Source: Clusia tigrina
Lineage: Eukaryota; Arthropoda; Insecta; Diptera; Clusiidae
NCBI GenBank assembly: GCA_920105625.2
Contig: CAKKTE020000188.1
Span: forward strand, 1,769,322 to 1,833,321
Length of the DNA stretch: 64,000 nucleotides
Reading direction: 5' to 3'
Both the position numbers and the translations under genes were made by a program. The notes beneath the pieces were generated by a model, which saw nothing but the letters and a program-made list of their open reading frames with translations, had not been told where the DNA came from and searched no databases. Below, piece after piece: positions 10,618-21,672 of this stretch; the first letter of the stretch is position 1; each line of letters opens with the position of its first letter.

Positions 10618-11177
10618 CCGTTTAAATTTGTTGCCAATTGATTGAGTAATTGTATTTTTTTTTTTATGTCTCTGACAAACATCCAAACATTTTTTTAGTT
10701 CTTCGCTTGCAATAGCAATATCCTTTTGTTCAAACGTTAGTATTGCTTCCAGGAATAAAAATACGGCCTGCCCCATGGAATGATACATACTGTTCTCTGC
10801 ATACGGTTTCATTAAATTACGCGCATCATCAAATTTGTTATTAAAAAAGTAACAAATGGCCAGTTTAGCCTCCTCCAAAGCACCCTCTAAATCCATTTGT
10901 AAAGCTCTACGTGCGACAAATTTATATCATAAGAATATATTTTATTGATATGTATAAAGGAATTATTGATTTTACCTAAAATCTTCCGGGTCACTATTCG
11001 CATCATAAAACTATATCAAATAAAAAAATTTATGAAATAAGTATATTAAATATAAAAATCGAAATAAACCTCATTTTCGTCATCGTTTTCCTCGTCGTCA
11101 ACATTATTGAAATTACTAGACAAATTCTGGTGCGGGGCTTCAATTCTTTGCAAATAATGTTGAGAGCTTGATATCAT
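10618..11177 (-). CDS. TTC39-family (Iml2/DUF3808) TPR protein, first three coding exons
   Basis: Reading the minus strand, exon 1 is 11177-11070 (ATG, 36 codons, acidic end DDEENDDENE), exon 2 is 11010-10976, and exon 3 is 10906-10618. GT-AG ends fit at each junction, and phases 0, 2 and 0 agree. The protein reads FRALQMDLEGALEEAKLAI, then NNKFDDARNLMKPYAENSMYH, GQAVFLFLEAILTFEQKDI and LDVCQRHKKK. This matches the start of TTC39A/B/C, cytoplasmic tetratricopeptide proteins related to yeast Iml2. The next exon should lie to the left, but only transposons are found from 10458 to 1. Either a giant intron holds them or the gene is truncated. The biochemical role of the family is not well defined. 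Confidence 0.83.
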
Positions 11178-12406
11178 TTTACTGGGTTTTAGAAAATGGT
11201 TCAGATGTTAATATTTATGCATCTGCAATAGTCATGGTATAATATTTATAATAAAATGTTATTTGAAGAACTATGAAAAAATATATTAAAAATAAAATGA
11301 CATAATAACCATTTAGAACTCTTTACTAGAGTGTAATAAACGTTCCAATATATACATGTATATAGACAACAAATAAATATGAGAATTAATATTTCAACTT
11401 CCATGTCCATCCTCATTTATAATTCTGCAATATGAAAACCGTTCATACAAAGATTAATATTTACTATTGATCCAATATGGTCATCGTTTAATCCGCACCA
11501 CTACCGCGTCTCTATGAGTGGCTTGACTTCATTGTTTATATCAATTAAACCTTAAAAAGAGTGCCGTTGCAACTCCTGCTGTTTTGCAACTTCGTGGCAG
11601 GTAAAAGTTTAGACTCCACTGTGACGCCAAAACGACTCTATCTCGTCATCTGCATATATCGTAAAGCACTGGCTCAAGCACACTACTCTGTGGAACTCAT
11701 GATTGGTATAGAGGATATCTCGGAAGTCGGTTTAGCCCGATTCTTCTATCCTGGCTTTTCTTGTGTCGTTCTCTTATTGTTCCGTGATAATTCAAAAGTT
11801 CATACTGCACTCACATAAATAATTGGTGATCCCAGATTGAAAATACTTGGATCAATTTCGAAGGAAATTGTCCGGGGCCATAGATACAAAGAAGAATTGT
11901 TGGGTGGCAATTCAAAAGAAAATATATTGCGTTTTTTATTAATAATAACGATAAGTCCATTCGATTGTTTACAATAAAACATAAATAGTCTCATAATGGG
12001 CCTTTGAGGCCTCTGAATGGAAATGATGCATGTCATCACTTAATTTGGGGAAAAATTCATTAAGTATACTGTCTGCTAAGTGTCGTGGCTACGAATAATA
12101 AGTAGTAGTCTTTATTATTTTTATATATATTATATTTTCTATAATGTACATTAAATTCTTTCACAGACACCATCTTAAAGACAAAACAAAAAAAACCACA
12201 AACTAAAATTGCACTAAAATATTATTAAACTAGTTTTACCAATGATAAATACATATGTTATTTAAGCTGTTTTTCTTCCCGATCCAACTTTTTCTTCATA
12301 TTTGAATAATAACTTACATAGCTGAACCTGCATAACCACACATGAAACACCAACCAACTTTTTGCATATATGAGAAAAATAACTGTAAATATTCAGATTC
12401 ATAACA
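11178..12406. other. Intergenic AT-rich DNA with a possible decayed RT trace
   Basis: This is upstream of the TTC39-like gene. On the minus strand around 11640-11720 a phrase like VLEPVLYDI followed by a frame change and YADDEI recalls the palm of a non-LTR reverse transcriptase. No flanking motif supports it. The rest is unassigned. Any promoter of the TTC39-like gene should lie at 11200-11500, but no clear core motif is seen. Confidence 0.35.
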
Positions 12407-13519
12407 AACGAGTAAAGAAGTCTGAAGTCGGGTTAGACCGACTACGAAATACCCTTTACCTTTTCTGGTGCGTGCGAGTCCAACAATTGGGATGTTTTCT
12501 TCATAAAACATCATTGGGAGCATATTCACGGTAATTTTTGGTAGGGTACCTTGACATGATTATATCGACCCCAATTCTTGTATATGGCTTTATAGGCTCC
12601 ATATAAGTACTAATATATAATTTCGTCCAAAAATATTGTATAGGTCGTAAGTTATAATAATATGTGAATAGTGGGCGTGGCTTTAAAAATTACACGCCCA
12701 TTTTTTGTGTGCTGTTTAATGTTAGTACACGCAACATTCCTGTGCAATTTCGTTGATAAATCTTTAATAGGAACACAGTAATGATTTTTGGCTAATTGTG
12801 GGCGTGGCAGTTCTATTATGATCTCCATATTCTGCACACACACTATTATGGACCCCATGTATATTTCTGCAAATTTTTATTCCGCTGGCATCAATACGAG
12901 CATAGGTAGGCTAGTTTAATTTTAGACCCTAAAGTTCCCATATCAAAAGTGGGCGTGTCTTTTCTCTGATCAGCCCCATTTGTCGCAGATAGCTTTGTAA
13001 TGTCCATATGGTCCTTCCCGTAAAATTTTGTCCGTAAATCTCTACCAGATCTTAAGTTATTAACATTTGTTAATAGTGGGCGTGGTCGTTAATATATACC
13101 GCCCACTTTTTGTACAGTATTTAGTAGGACCCACATCTTTATATCTGGCAAATAACATCACGTTTCCGTCAATTCGACCGAAGTTGTAGTCATTTTAAAA
13201 AAGATGAAAAAAGTTCCTTATATGGGAGGTAGGCGTGGTCTTTGTCCAAATCGGCCCATATAGTAATCTGGTTCTGTATCTTTGTCCAGACTATACTTTT
13301 GCAAAATTTCAATAAGATAGCTCTAACGGTGTAGAAAAAAGTGGCCACAGACGGACAGACGCACGGACAAAATAAAAATTGCTTAGAAAGTGATTCCGAT
13401 CATATCTGTATATACAAGTCCATACCTACCACGCCTCCTTCTTGAAATTGCAACCCCTCTCAAAAGCACAAAGTTAGTATACCCTATTTACCTTTTTTAA
13501 AGGTAAAGGGTATAAAAAT
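12407..13519 (+). repeat. Modular GGGCGTGG repeat, full-length copy 3
   Basis: The copy starts AACGAGTAAAGAAGTCTGAA, as the copy at 56940 does, and ends AAAGGTAAAGGGTATAAAAA. It is collinear with 446-1540. Hairpins are at 12672-12700 (TGGGCGTG paired with CACGCCCA) and 13076-13106 (GTGGGCG paired with CGCCCAC). This copy defines the family ends best. No coding region is present. Confidence 0.85.
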
Positions 13520-14207
13520 GGTGTTGTCTAAATAGTGGTAATCCATTCTAGTTTACATATGTATATGTATATTGACTTTTCAATTTTTGCCCGAGTAGCA
13601 CAAAGGTTTCACAGAAAAAACAAAACTTTGCAATCTTTCACTTCTCCCATTTTAATAACTGTTCACATCGGGTAACGGCAGTGCGAAAATTAATTATAAA
13701 ATATTTTAGCAATTTTTTTTTAATATTTGGGCACATACAATGTACAAAGTATAAATTTGTGCTGTGTTTATGTTTTTTTAAACAAATGTGTTTTACCTTA
13801 TTGTCATCTATCAATTATACAATATCGTCAATAGCAAAACTTGTTCCGCATTATAAATGTTACGAAAATATAATCCAAAGTACCGGCTTTTCTGCTTACG
13901 TTTGACACTTTAAATTTTTAATAAAGATTACTGAAAACACCAAAATCAGCGAACAACTGCGAAGTTTAGAGCAGAGAATATAATGACATAGATTACCAAT
14001 AGATACGCAACTTGCCGAATCCAACAACAAAATCCATGCAAAATGGATTGCAATAGTATGCGAGAATTTCATTTTTCACCGAGGTCTGTTAGCACAAGTG
14101 GCCTCGGTGAATAAACTACTTATACACCATTTTTACTCCTATTACAAAAGAGTGTTACCGAAGTACATAATTTTTTTAATCTATGATAATGAAACGACTG
14201 TTGTTTT
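13520..14207. other. AT-rich spacer
   Basis: No gene is recognised. A short stem with CACCGAGG and CCTCGGTG arms occurs at about 14078-14111. The plus-strand frame at 13681-13905 has no recognisable domain and is probably chance. Confidence 0.4.
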
Positions 14208-14215
14208 GCGCACAC

Positions 14216-14659
14216 CTTGATGCAACGACACAGGTGGTGCAGATAAATTTTGAGAGAATTCAGATCTCGCTTCTGTCAAAATAGTCAGCAGGCGGGTTCC
14301 GGAGGCATGAGAATATTTGTAGTAACGGGCGAAAAACTTCTTTGACGGCTGAAATTTTAGTTTTATAACAGCTGAGGTAATCTCGTCACTTGGAACTTTG
14401 AAGTACTTCACATTTTTTTGCCCCAACTTTTGCGGCATATTACAGAAAATTTGCCCATTTTATTATTTTCACTATATAATACATAAATAAAATTTATAAA
14501 CAGCAAAATTTTACGTTTCGATAATTTCAATAAAGCGCGGCAAATTTTTTGGCGGCACCGGTTTTCATACTGTGACAGAACCGAGACCGAAAGAGAACAA
14601 CAAAACAGAATAGGCTAGGAAACGTCACTTATCTGCACCACCTGTGTCGTTGCATCAAG
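14216..14659 (-). mobile_element. Internally deleted P-superfamily element (444 bp)
   Basis: Perfect 31-bp inverted repeats (14216-14246 and 14629-14659) begin CTTGATGCAACG and contain GGTGGT. The unit is flanked by an exact 8-bp duplication GCGCACAC (14208-14215 and 14660-14667). Thirty-one-base TIRs, an 8-bp duplication and a start close to CATGATG are hallmarks of P elements. On the minus strand an ATG at 14458, about 200 bp inside the end, opens MGKFSVICRKSWGKK. A frame change then leads to KYFKVPSDE, which looks like the start of a THAP domain. The rest of the transposase is deleted, so the element is non-autonomous. It is distinct from the relic at 1541-2275, which is on the other strand. 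Confidence 0.85.
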
Positions 14660-14667
14660 GCGCACAC

Positions 14668-16224
14668 TAAATATGTGCAAAACTGTAGTAGTGTGGCTGA
14701 TTTTTTTTATAATTCTGGTCAGTGTTGCACGAGAGGAAAATAAAAAAGTACTCTTGTTTAAAAAAAAAAAGATGAGAAGCAGAAAAACTCCCAACTAAAA
14801 ATTTTTAGAAAATTTTCTTTTTAAAACTTTGCATTTTTAGAACCTACCTTGTTGTAGAAAATGTACTCTTTAGAACTTACCTTGTTATGGAATTTTTTGA
14901 CTTTAGAACTTATCTTGTCGTAACATTTTTTAACTTTAGAAATTTCCTTTTGGTAAATTATTTTTCTTTACTTTAGAACTATCCTTTTTGTAATAAATGT
15001 AGACCTACTTTCCTTTTTGTTTTTATTTTACTTCCCAAAAAAAAAGCCACCAAAAATTTTTAACAAGCAAAACCCAAACCAAAAAATTTTTAAAATAATA
15101 TACTTTTTATATATATACTACATACTGAATGTGAATTTGTTTTTGGGTTTCTTACATCCATACATTTGTATGTAAATATGTCAGCTTATTGAAATTTGTA
15201 TTCTTGAAAATATTTGGGTTACGCTCGGGTGTAGCATATCCAATAATATAAGAGAAAGAAATAAAATTAAATTCTTATTTTAATTTATTAAATTTAAAAT
15301 ATACTATGACGTATTTGTTGTATCGTATACATAATATAAAATTCGTTTCTGCAAATTTCTAGGAATTTTGTTAAGTCCAGTATTTAATATAAATTTTAAT
15401 TTCACAAAACGCTCCACACTAGCTTCGGCACAGAAATGAGAACGTGTGCACGGCTCCGGCGCCGCGAACGGAAAGAAAGAATGGAAAAGCCGGAAACACG
15501 AAGTGTGTTGCTCAGCAGCCAACACAGGCTAGTTCCGGTTTACCTATAAACACGCTGTGCGACAGCGACAGCGTGTTAATAGATGGCGCGTGGAACTAAC
15601 GCCTGCTTGCGTCGACGTACCCGACAACTAGGTGGGGGTAGTGGTGTCGCCACAAATACACATACACACTTTTTATATGCAACGATAGAGTTTGTGTATG
15701 AGTATTTTGAAAAGAAGACAATCAAAACAGTTATTCTACACGATTATGAATGTAGGTCAGCAAATTTCATAGAATTTTAAGTCATCTTTTAGAATTTCAC
15801 ATAAAATGAATACTTTGATTATGGCAAGAACAACTTTGCATACACGAAAAGTTGAAAAAAAGGCATGTAAAATACATCAACTCTAATTGGACTTTGTGCT
15901 GAATCCAAATTATTCCATATTCGAATTCATTATTCCGTATCTCTCACTCATCGTGTGCCAGGCGGCTTCTTCGATTCTTTGGAAAGCCTCCCATATTCCT
16001 CTGACATTAATGAATATAAATACCTAGAATACACAAATATGAATCAATCTCATTTTACATTACAAATTCAATTCAATCCTACATCATGAAAATGTAATTG
16101 TCAATATTCATCTTGGGCATTATAGTCCTGTTAGAATACCTAAAGTACAGAAATATTAATAAGTATAATTTTTATAAAAATTTGAAATCAAACCAAGTTA
16201 CTAACTTACATGACTGTCAATATC
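14668..16224. other. Intergenic DNA with dispersed repeat fragments
   Basis: The stretch 14668-14710 (GTGCAAAACTGTAGTAGTGT and on) is also found, inverted, near 44865-44895, so the P-type element landed in another repeat. Sequence near 15680-15750 resembles 28870-28940. A purine-pyrimidine-biased AACTTTAGAA-type repetition occurs at 14830-15000. I recognise no gene. Confidence 0.45.
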
Positions 16225-18037
16225 TACGATATTTTTATATCGTATCTTATTAACTCTGCGTCAGGAGACCACTCATGGCAAGAAACTTTTAGCGAACGCA
16301 AATAATCTTTGAACACAAGTAAACTGGACACTGTATCAATGTGAAGACGGTTCCGTGCCTTTGTTTACGTCGCTACCATTTATGAAAAGATCCTCTCTGC
16401 ACCAGCCGTGGAGTGCTGTATACACATAACAGCATGTATTAATTGCCTTAAATTTGGAAAGACGCACTGATCTAAACCATCCTTCAGACTTTGCAGTTTA
16501 GTCCAAAATTAATCAAATGTTTTGGCAAATAGTCGAAGTTCCTCATAATCTGGCAACGACCGCCATTCGCTGTTGACAAGTTCGGCGTCAACTTCAATGA
16601 ATTCGGTAAGCTCCAAGAGTGATCTGACTTCTCCCGAAAGCGCCTTCAATGGACTCAAATTACTCACTGCCTCGAAACTGCATCATTGAGTGGCATTCTT
16701 TTGAGTAATTGAGATGCGAACTCCTTCCAAAATTCAAATGCCCCAGTTAAGAATCTCCTATGGCAGAAATCTTTTTTGTCATGAAGGAATTTTACACCTG
16801 AACCCCGCAGTAAACATCTTCAAGTGACACATAGTTCTCTTCTTCTCGTAGGTCCCTTCGACCGGACTGGAGTGCGGTGTTTGTAAATATATTCCGCAAC
16901 ACCAGTTTTTGTAGTTGACGGATACGAGGAATTAGTAAGTGAATCATTGTCTTACTGCTTTGAAATTCTTTATTCACTTTATTAATTTGGCCAAGTGCAA
17001 AGCTTAAAAATATGCAGTTTGCCCGAAGTTCTGAGTTTGACAAGTGTGCCGTAATGTCCAATTCTTCTTCCTCAAACTCATTCAGGAGAAAATAATGCTG
17101 AAGGGCATCCTATTGCTCCAGTAGCCTATTTACTGCTTCTTCCATAGAAAGAGATTGTGTTGTTGCGATTGACAAAAGATTATGCAACGGAGCTCCAAAA
17201 TACTCTTGGAATTTTTCAAATTCTCTTCGTCTGTTGCTGCTGTTGCTGAAATGCTTATTTATGGCTATTGCAGCTATACTTTGTACAAAGTGCAAGCAAG
17301 TGGCAAATACATCCACTAACAATGAGGTTTGGGCATTGTCTCTTTAAAATAGCAAACATCCATTGAATTGAATCATCATTGTTGGACAATTATCAGCAGC
17401 GAAAGCCACCATATTGTTTGTTTCTACCTTACACTGGCTAGATATTCCATTAATAAATTTAATTAATTAATTAATTTGCCAAGGTAGCTGCATCTGAAGT
17501 ATAATAAATTTCTAAAATACCCAAGAGAACATCTTGGACGCCATGTATAGGACTATTCGGATCATAATAGCTAAACATTTGCTAGAGGAAATATCAGTTG
17601 ACTCGTCCATCATAACGGAATACTTTGTTGTAGTAATTAATTCCGCAATTTTTTTGATAGCATATGGAGATTTCCTTAATTTTGGCCGTGGCTTGATTTC
17701 TATGAATATAAATTAATTTGAGAATGGAATCAGTGGCAATAGACTTGAATAGAGGAATCATATGGTCGATATTGCAAAAAGATTCATAATGTTCCGCCAT
17801 ATATGCACATATTTTATATATTCTTACTTTTTGAGGCGCTTTTAATACACTTTCAACAGTAGGTTTTACAATTGTCTGGATACTAGGGAAGGATGCAGCA
17901 ATCAAGTTTTTCTTGTGCTTCTCAGTTTTTGCATGCCTACTGAAGTGAGTCGCATTCCCCGAAATTTGGATTCTGCAGACTTTGCATGTGTGTGTTTGAT
18001 TGTCTTTAATTAACCACGAGCTATATGCTTCCTTCAC
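16225..18037 (-). pseudogene. hAT transposase relic with BED zinc finger
   Basis: On the minus strand the frame at 18037 opens with a BED-type finger (CKVCRIQISGNATHFSRHAKTEKH trimmed here to its ligands: C-x2-C, H-x4-H). Next come a VESVLK linker, a NMVAFAADNC motif (about 17400) and LHFVQSIAAIAINKHF (about 17270). RREFEKFQEYFGAPLHN and VNRLLEQWDAL-like sequence follow near 17100-17230. Near 16380-16230 are DTVSSLLVFKDYLRSLK and CHEWSPDAE, typical of the hAT dimerisation end. Stops and frame changes occur throughout. The family resembles insect hAT proteins related to ZMYM6/KIAA1586-type genes. No TIR or 8-bp duplication was identified. Confidence 0.7.
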
Positions 18038-19333
18038 TGGATATACAAATTATTTGATATTACTAGGGCAATAAATAATATATACAATACATATACATAT
18101 TATTTATTATGTATTTATGCATATAAATATATAGGAGTATAGTTTACATAATTTCAAATTTAATCTTTTTTTGTTTACAATTTTTCATTAAGTAATACGC
18201 ATATATAAAGAAATTAATAAACAAAGCCGAATTATTCTCTGAAATTCTATTCACATTTCGTAAACATAATTTTCTTTCTTTCATTTGGTATTCGTAAACA
18301 AACAATAGTACCAGCAAAGAACATACACGAATAGACAGTTGATATGAATGAATTTGTGCGAGTTCTGCTACTGAGAGGAGTTTTTAAAATTGATGTATGT
18401 AGTGGTAAAAATACAGTGCACCCCCCTTAACTCTAACTATCGTCATTCCTCAATTCACTTAACTTCTCAAAATAACTGAAAACATACAATTTCTTTGATA
18501 ATTTCTCATTGTCAATGAACCCTCAAGATCCACAAGTCGAAATATTCCAGTTGCATTTAAGTAAAAAAATTAATTCTACAAAATAAAAAATTGTTTTCTT
18601 CATTATTAAAGAAAGAAACACTACCTCTGTTGAATTAAAAGCATAAAGCCGTTAACTTAATTCGTTTAGGTGCATTTTTGACCTATTTTGAAGATTTTTC
18701 TGAGATTATTGAAACTGTTGTTATTTGTGAGAATACTGTAAAAACGTTGAATTCTCTTTTGACCGGCAGTTTCTTAATCTTCGTTTCACTATGCTCCTAA
18801 TTCTTCTAAGTTTGGTGTCCCCTGTGCACTTTCATTCGATCATGGCCATGTATATTTAAACACGCTTGGGATATTACTGGGGCAGTCGGACCCCATTTTA
18901 ATATAAATGAATTTTTATTAATTTTTTTAGTTATTAGTAGTATAATATTATGGCAAAAAACCAAATAACTATTATTCTATATCTTATGATTACTATGGTG
19001 CGTTTACAGTGAACAGAAGTGTAAATAGAAAGCAATTGGATCAGATTTTACATTAAAAATAGTTAGAGTTTATGAAAAGAACTTTTTAACATTTGAGTTT
19101 TCAATTCCAAATTAAATAATACATTTTTTTTTATTTATTATAACCTTTTCCTTTTAGAAGTATCGCAGTTCTTTTTAAAATACAAATGAAGTGACACCCT
19201 AAAAGTTTAATTTAAACGTAGCCCTGATTTCTTCTGATTTTTTTCTCGGAATATTCGCTATTTCAAACAACATCCCAGCAGTGAAACCAACTAGTTAAAG
19301 TACTAGTAAAACTCATATTATATGTAAAATTCA
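18038..19333. other. AT-rich spacer before the provirus
   Basis: No coding similarity is seen. Long A/T runs and short frames dominate. The last four bases before the provirus (TATA, 19334-19337) are its target duplication. Confidence 0.4.
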
Positions 19334-19337
19334 TATA

Positions 19338-20117
19338 AATTAAAGTAGTACCTTTTCCTGCTGCTGGCGAGGCCAAACGCGTCAGTCCTGCGAACGCTAA
19401 GGCGTGCGGTCTGACGGCGAAGGAAGAAAATGTGCTACAGCGGTGGTCGACGATTTAACCAGTTCATGAATACGTTATTACCATTTCATGAATAGGTTAT
19501 TACCATTTAGTTTCACAACCACAATTTTATTTTAGCTTTATAATTAGTTTATTCGAATAATTCTCAACTTCATTCAGTTTTACAATCGGTTTAATTCACA
19601 ATTTCAATTAGTTTTTTAATCTCTTAACCGCACAACCTTATTTTTATATGACCGTATTCTTAGGTCTCCCCATTGAACTGACTTATCCCTAATTCGGAGT
19701 TCGTCACGAAGCCTCGGTCCGGAAGCCTACGTGACCCAAAGTGCCGCGACAGCAAACCTCAACGCTCCCACAGTTTGGGTTCCCACCACTTTCGCTTTCC
19801 GGTACATCGACCGATCGCATTCGATTTGACAGAATGCACTTGATCGATGCAGAATCAACAAAATGCAGGTAACCGAACTGTAGCACCGTCGTTCGGGTGC
19901 TATGGGGCGGAAGTCTAACCGAAGCAAACATTTTAGAGCGAGGTGCATTGAGCGGACGGATGTCCCTAACGCGCATGGTGGACGGACAGACGGACAGCTT
20001 GCACGCGCGAGATGGACGGACGGCTTGCACGCGCAAGCAAAAGCTGACGCTGATGGATCGTCAACGTGTACGCGCACATGCCGTGCCGGCGGAAAGTCAC
20101 AATGCACCGTACTAACT
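19338..20117 (-). mobile_element. Provirus 3' LTR (780 bp)
   Basis: The left LTR, 3' relative to the minus-strand element. It shares ends and most of its sequence with 26731-27812 but is about 300 bp shorter. It has one copy of the roughly 145-bp block with TCAGTCCTGCGAACGCTAAG where the other LTR has two, and fewer TTTACAATCAGTTTAATT-type units. GGACGGACAG-type runs lie near 19980-20030. Confidence 0.9.
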
Positions 20118-20130
20118 CCTCCCCCTCTTA
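20118..20130 (-). promoter_or_regulatory. Provirus polypurine tract
   Basis: Read on the minus strand, TAAGAGGGGGAGG abuts the LTR start AGTTAGTA. This is the expected primer for plus-strand DNA. Its first three bases are the env stop codon. Confidence 0.85.
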
Positions 20131-21555
20131 AGCGCGGCCGTCCTCGGTGGGCGTGCCGGTAGACCTGTTGGAGCACCAATTCCTAATCAATTGGAGCACC
20201 CTTAGGTTATTCTGAGCCTCCTTGTTCGTCTTTCTAGATTTGCAGGCCCAAAGGATTATGACTAGTGCCAGCAAGGCCACGGTTATAGCCCCTGCTATGA
20301 TCAGGTTCTGCAGTGACATAGCCACGACCTCGTTGCGTACCGTGTTTATTTGGTCGAGATTAACTTCATTGAGCTCGTGCAAATAAGGGAGGGATAACAC
20401 CGACGTGAAATCAGTAAGGTTCTCTGTATGGAAAGAAGGAATACCCGCCCTCATTGAAGGTGTCCTTTTGGGATTTATGTAAGAGGTGCCGTTAATAAGA
20501 ACTTCCGAATCGAATGTTATTAGCACAGTGCCATTCACCTTTACGGGCGCCCTCCTTGATACCTCGACTATGGTGGGTTGGCTTCTTAAAAGTATGACTC
20601 CGTCGTCGATAGTCTGAAGAGCTGGCGTGTCGTGGGCTGGAACCGAATTGCAGGATGAAGAAAAGTTGTTCGTTAAGCGACTAACGCAGGTGCCGGATGG
20701 GTTGCGCTCGCAAAACCACATCGTCTTGTCGGATGGTTAGCAGGTTAAAGTGGGCAGGAAAGTTCTGTCACAGTTGGCTAAAACAGACGAGCCCAAGGAC
20801 AGGACAAATTTATTTTCCCTAACGACAGGAAAGACTAACGTACGCTCGCAGACTCGATCCACAATTGGGTATTTGACCAGGAAGTACAGCTCTGTTGCAC
20901 TCTGGTACAGTGAAATATTCGAGACGGCTATAATGCTCATTACTGTCACATTTCCTGAATGCTCCTCCCTTACTAGCTCTTCTACCTCACGGGCGTCCAA
21001 TAACGTGGGATTTACGACATTTAACCTAGTCATCGCGATGGAATTCAGGAGGTTGTTTAATTCCATCATGATCACCCTATTGCGGCTGGTCATCAAAGAG
21101 AATAGGCTGGCTGAGTCAAGCCTATCCCGTTTGGTGGCTCTCATGAGCTCGTTCACGGTGTGGCTTAGGTGCCGAATTTGTTCCTGCATTACAGTATTGA
21201 CGTGTATTTGCTGCCCGTGTGATGCGTTTAACCGGTCCGGAGTGCGCGTAAGAGCTTGGAGGTCATCGGCGTCGGGAGTGCCGACAATGAATTTTAAAGC
21301 CGAACCCAATATGTCAATGCCGCGGGCATGCCTAGGATGAACTTGAATCAGCTGCAGTAAGTGGTTGATCTGCTCTATGTCAGCTTCAATTAGTTTCCTC
21401 ATGTGGGATTCCGGGAAGTATTGAAGGATATTTTCCGATTGTTCAACCGTTCCCCAATACTCCGACAAGTTGGTGGCATGACGCAAATACCCGTGGTCCG
21501 TAAACAAGGCTACCTTCCTCCGGTGACAGGCACATAATAGGAATGGATGCTGCAT
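20128..21555 (-). pseudogene. env: Provirus env (F-protein-type envelope), one in-frame stop
   Basis: One minus-strand frame runs from an ATG at 21555 to TAA at 20128-20130, broken by TAA at 20737-20739. The protein has a possible furin site (RHAR, about 100 residues in) followed by a hydrophobic GIDILGSALKF stretch, as at the fusion domain of insect errantivirus and baculovirus F-type envelopes. Near the C-terminus is one strong transmembrane segment (about 20240-20310) and a short basic tail. No clear signal peptide is seen at this ATG; gypsy env is normally made from a spliced RNA, so an upstream exon may supply it. The nonsense codon removes the membrane anchor. Confidence 0.82.
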
Positions 21556-21672
21556 CGCATGTCATGCAGACCCAATAGTAAGCTGCAATGATGTGGATGA
21601 AAGTGGCGAGGATGGTTATAAATGGATTATGGGGTAGTTAAGCTAGATTCTTGTTTCATTCGTGCAGCCTGC

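Noticed and set aside
11561..11818. 85-codon plus-strand frame as a gene
   Set aside because: The opposite strand shows faint RT-like words, and the plus frame has no domain; it is left as unassigned DNA.
20750..21340. 196-codon plus-strand frame
   Set aside because: It is antisense to the provirus env, which has recognisable envelope features on the minus strand.
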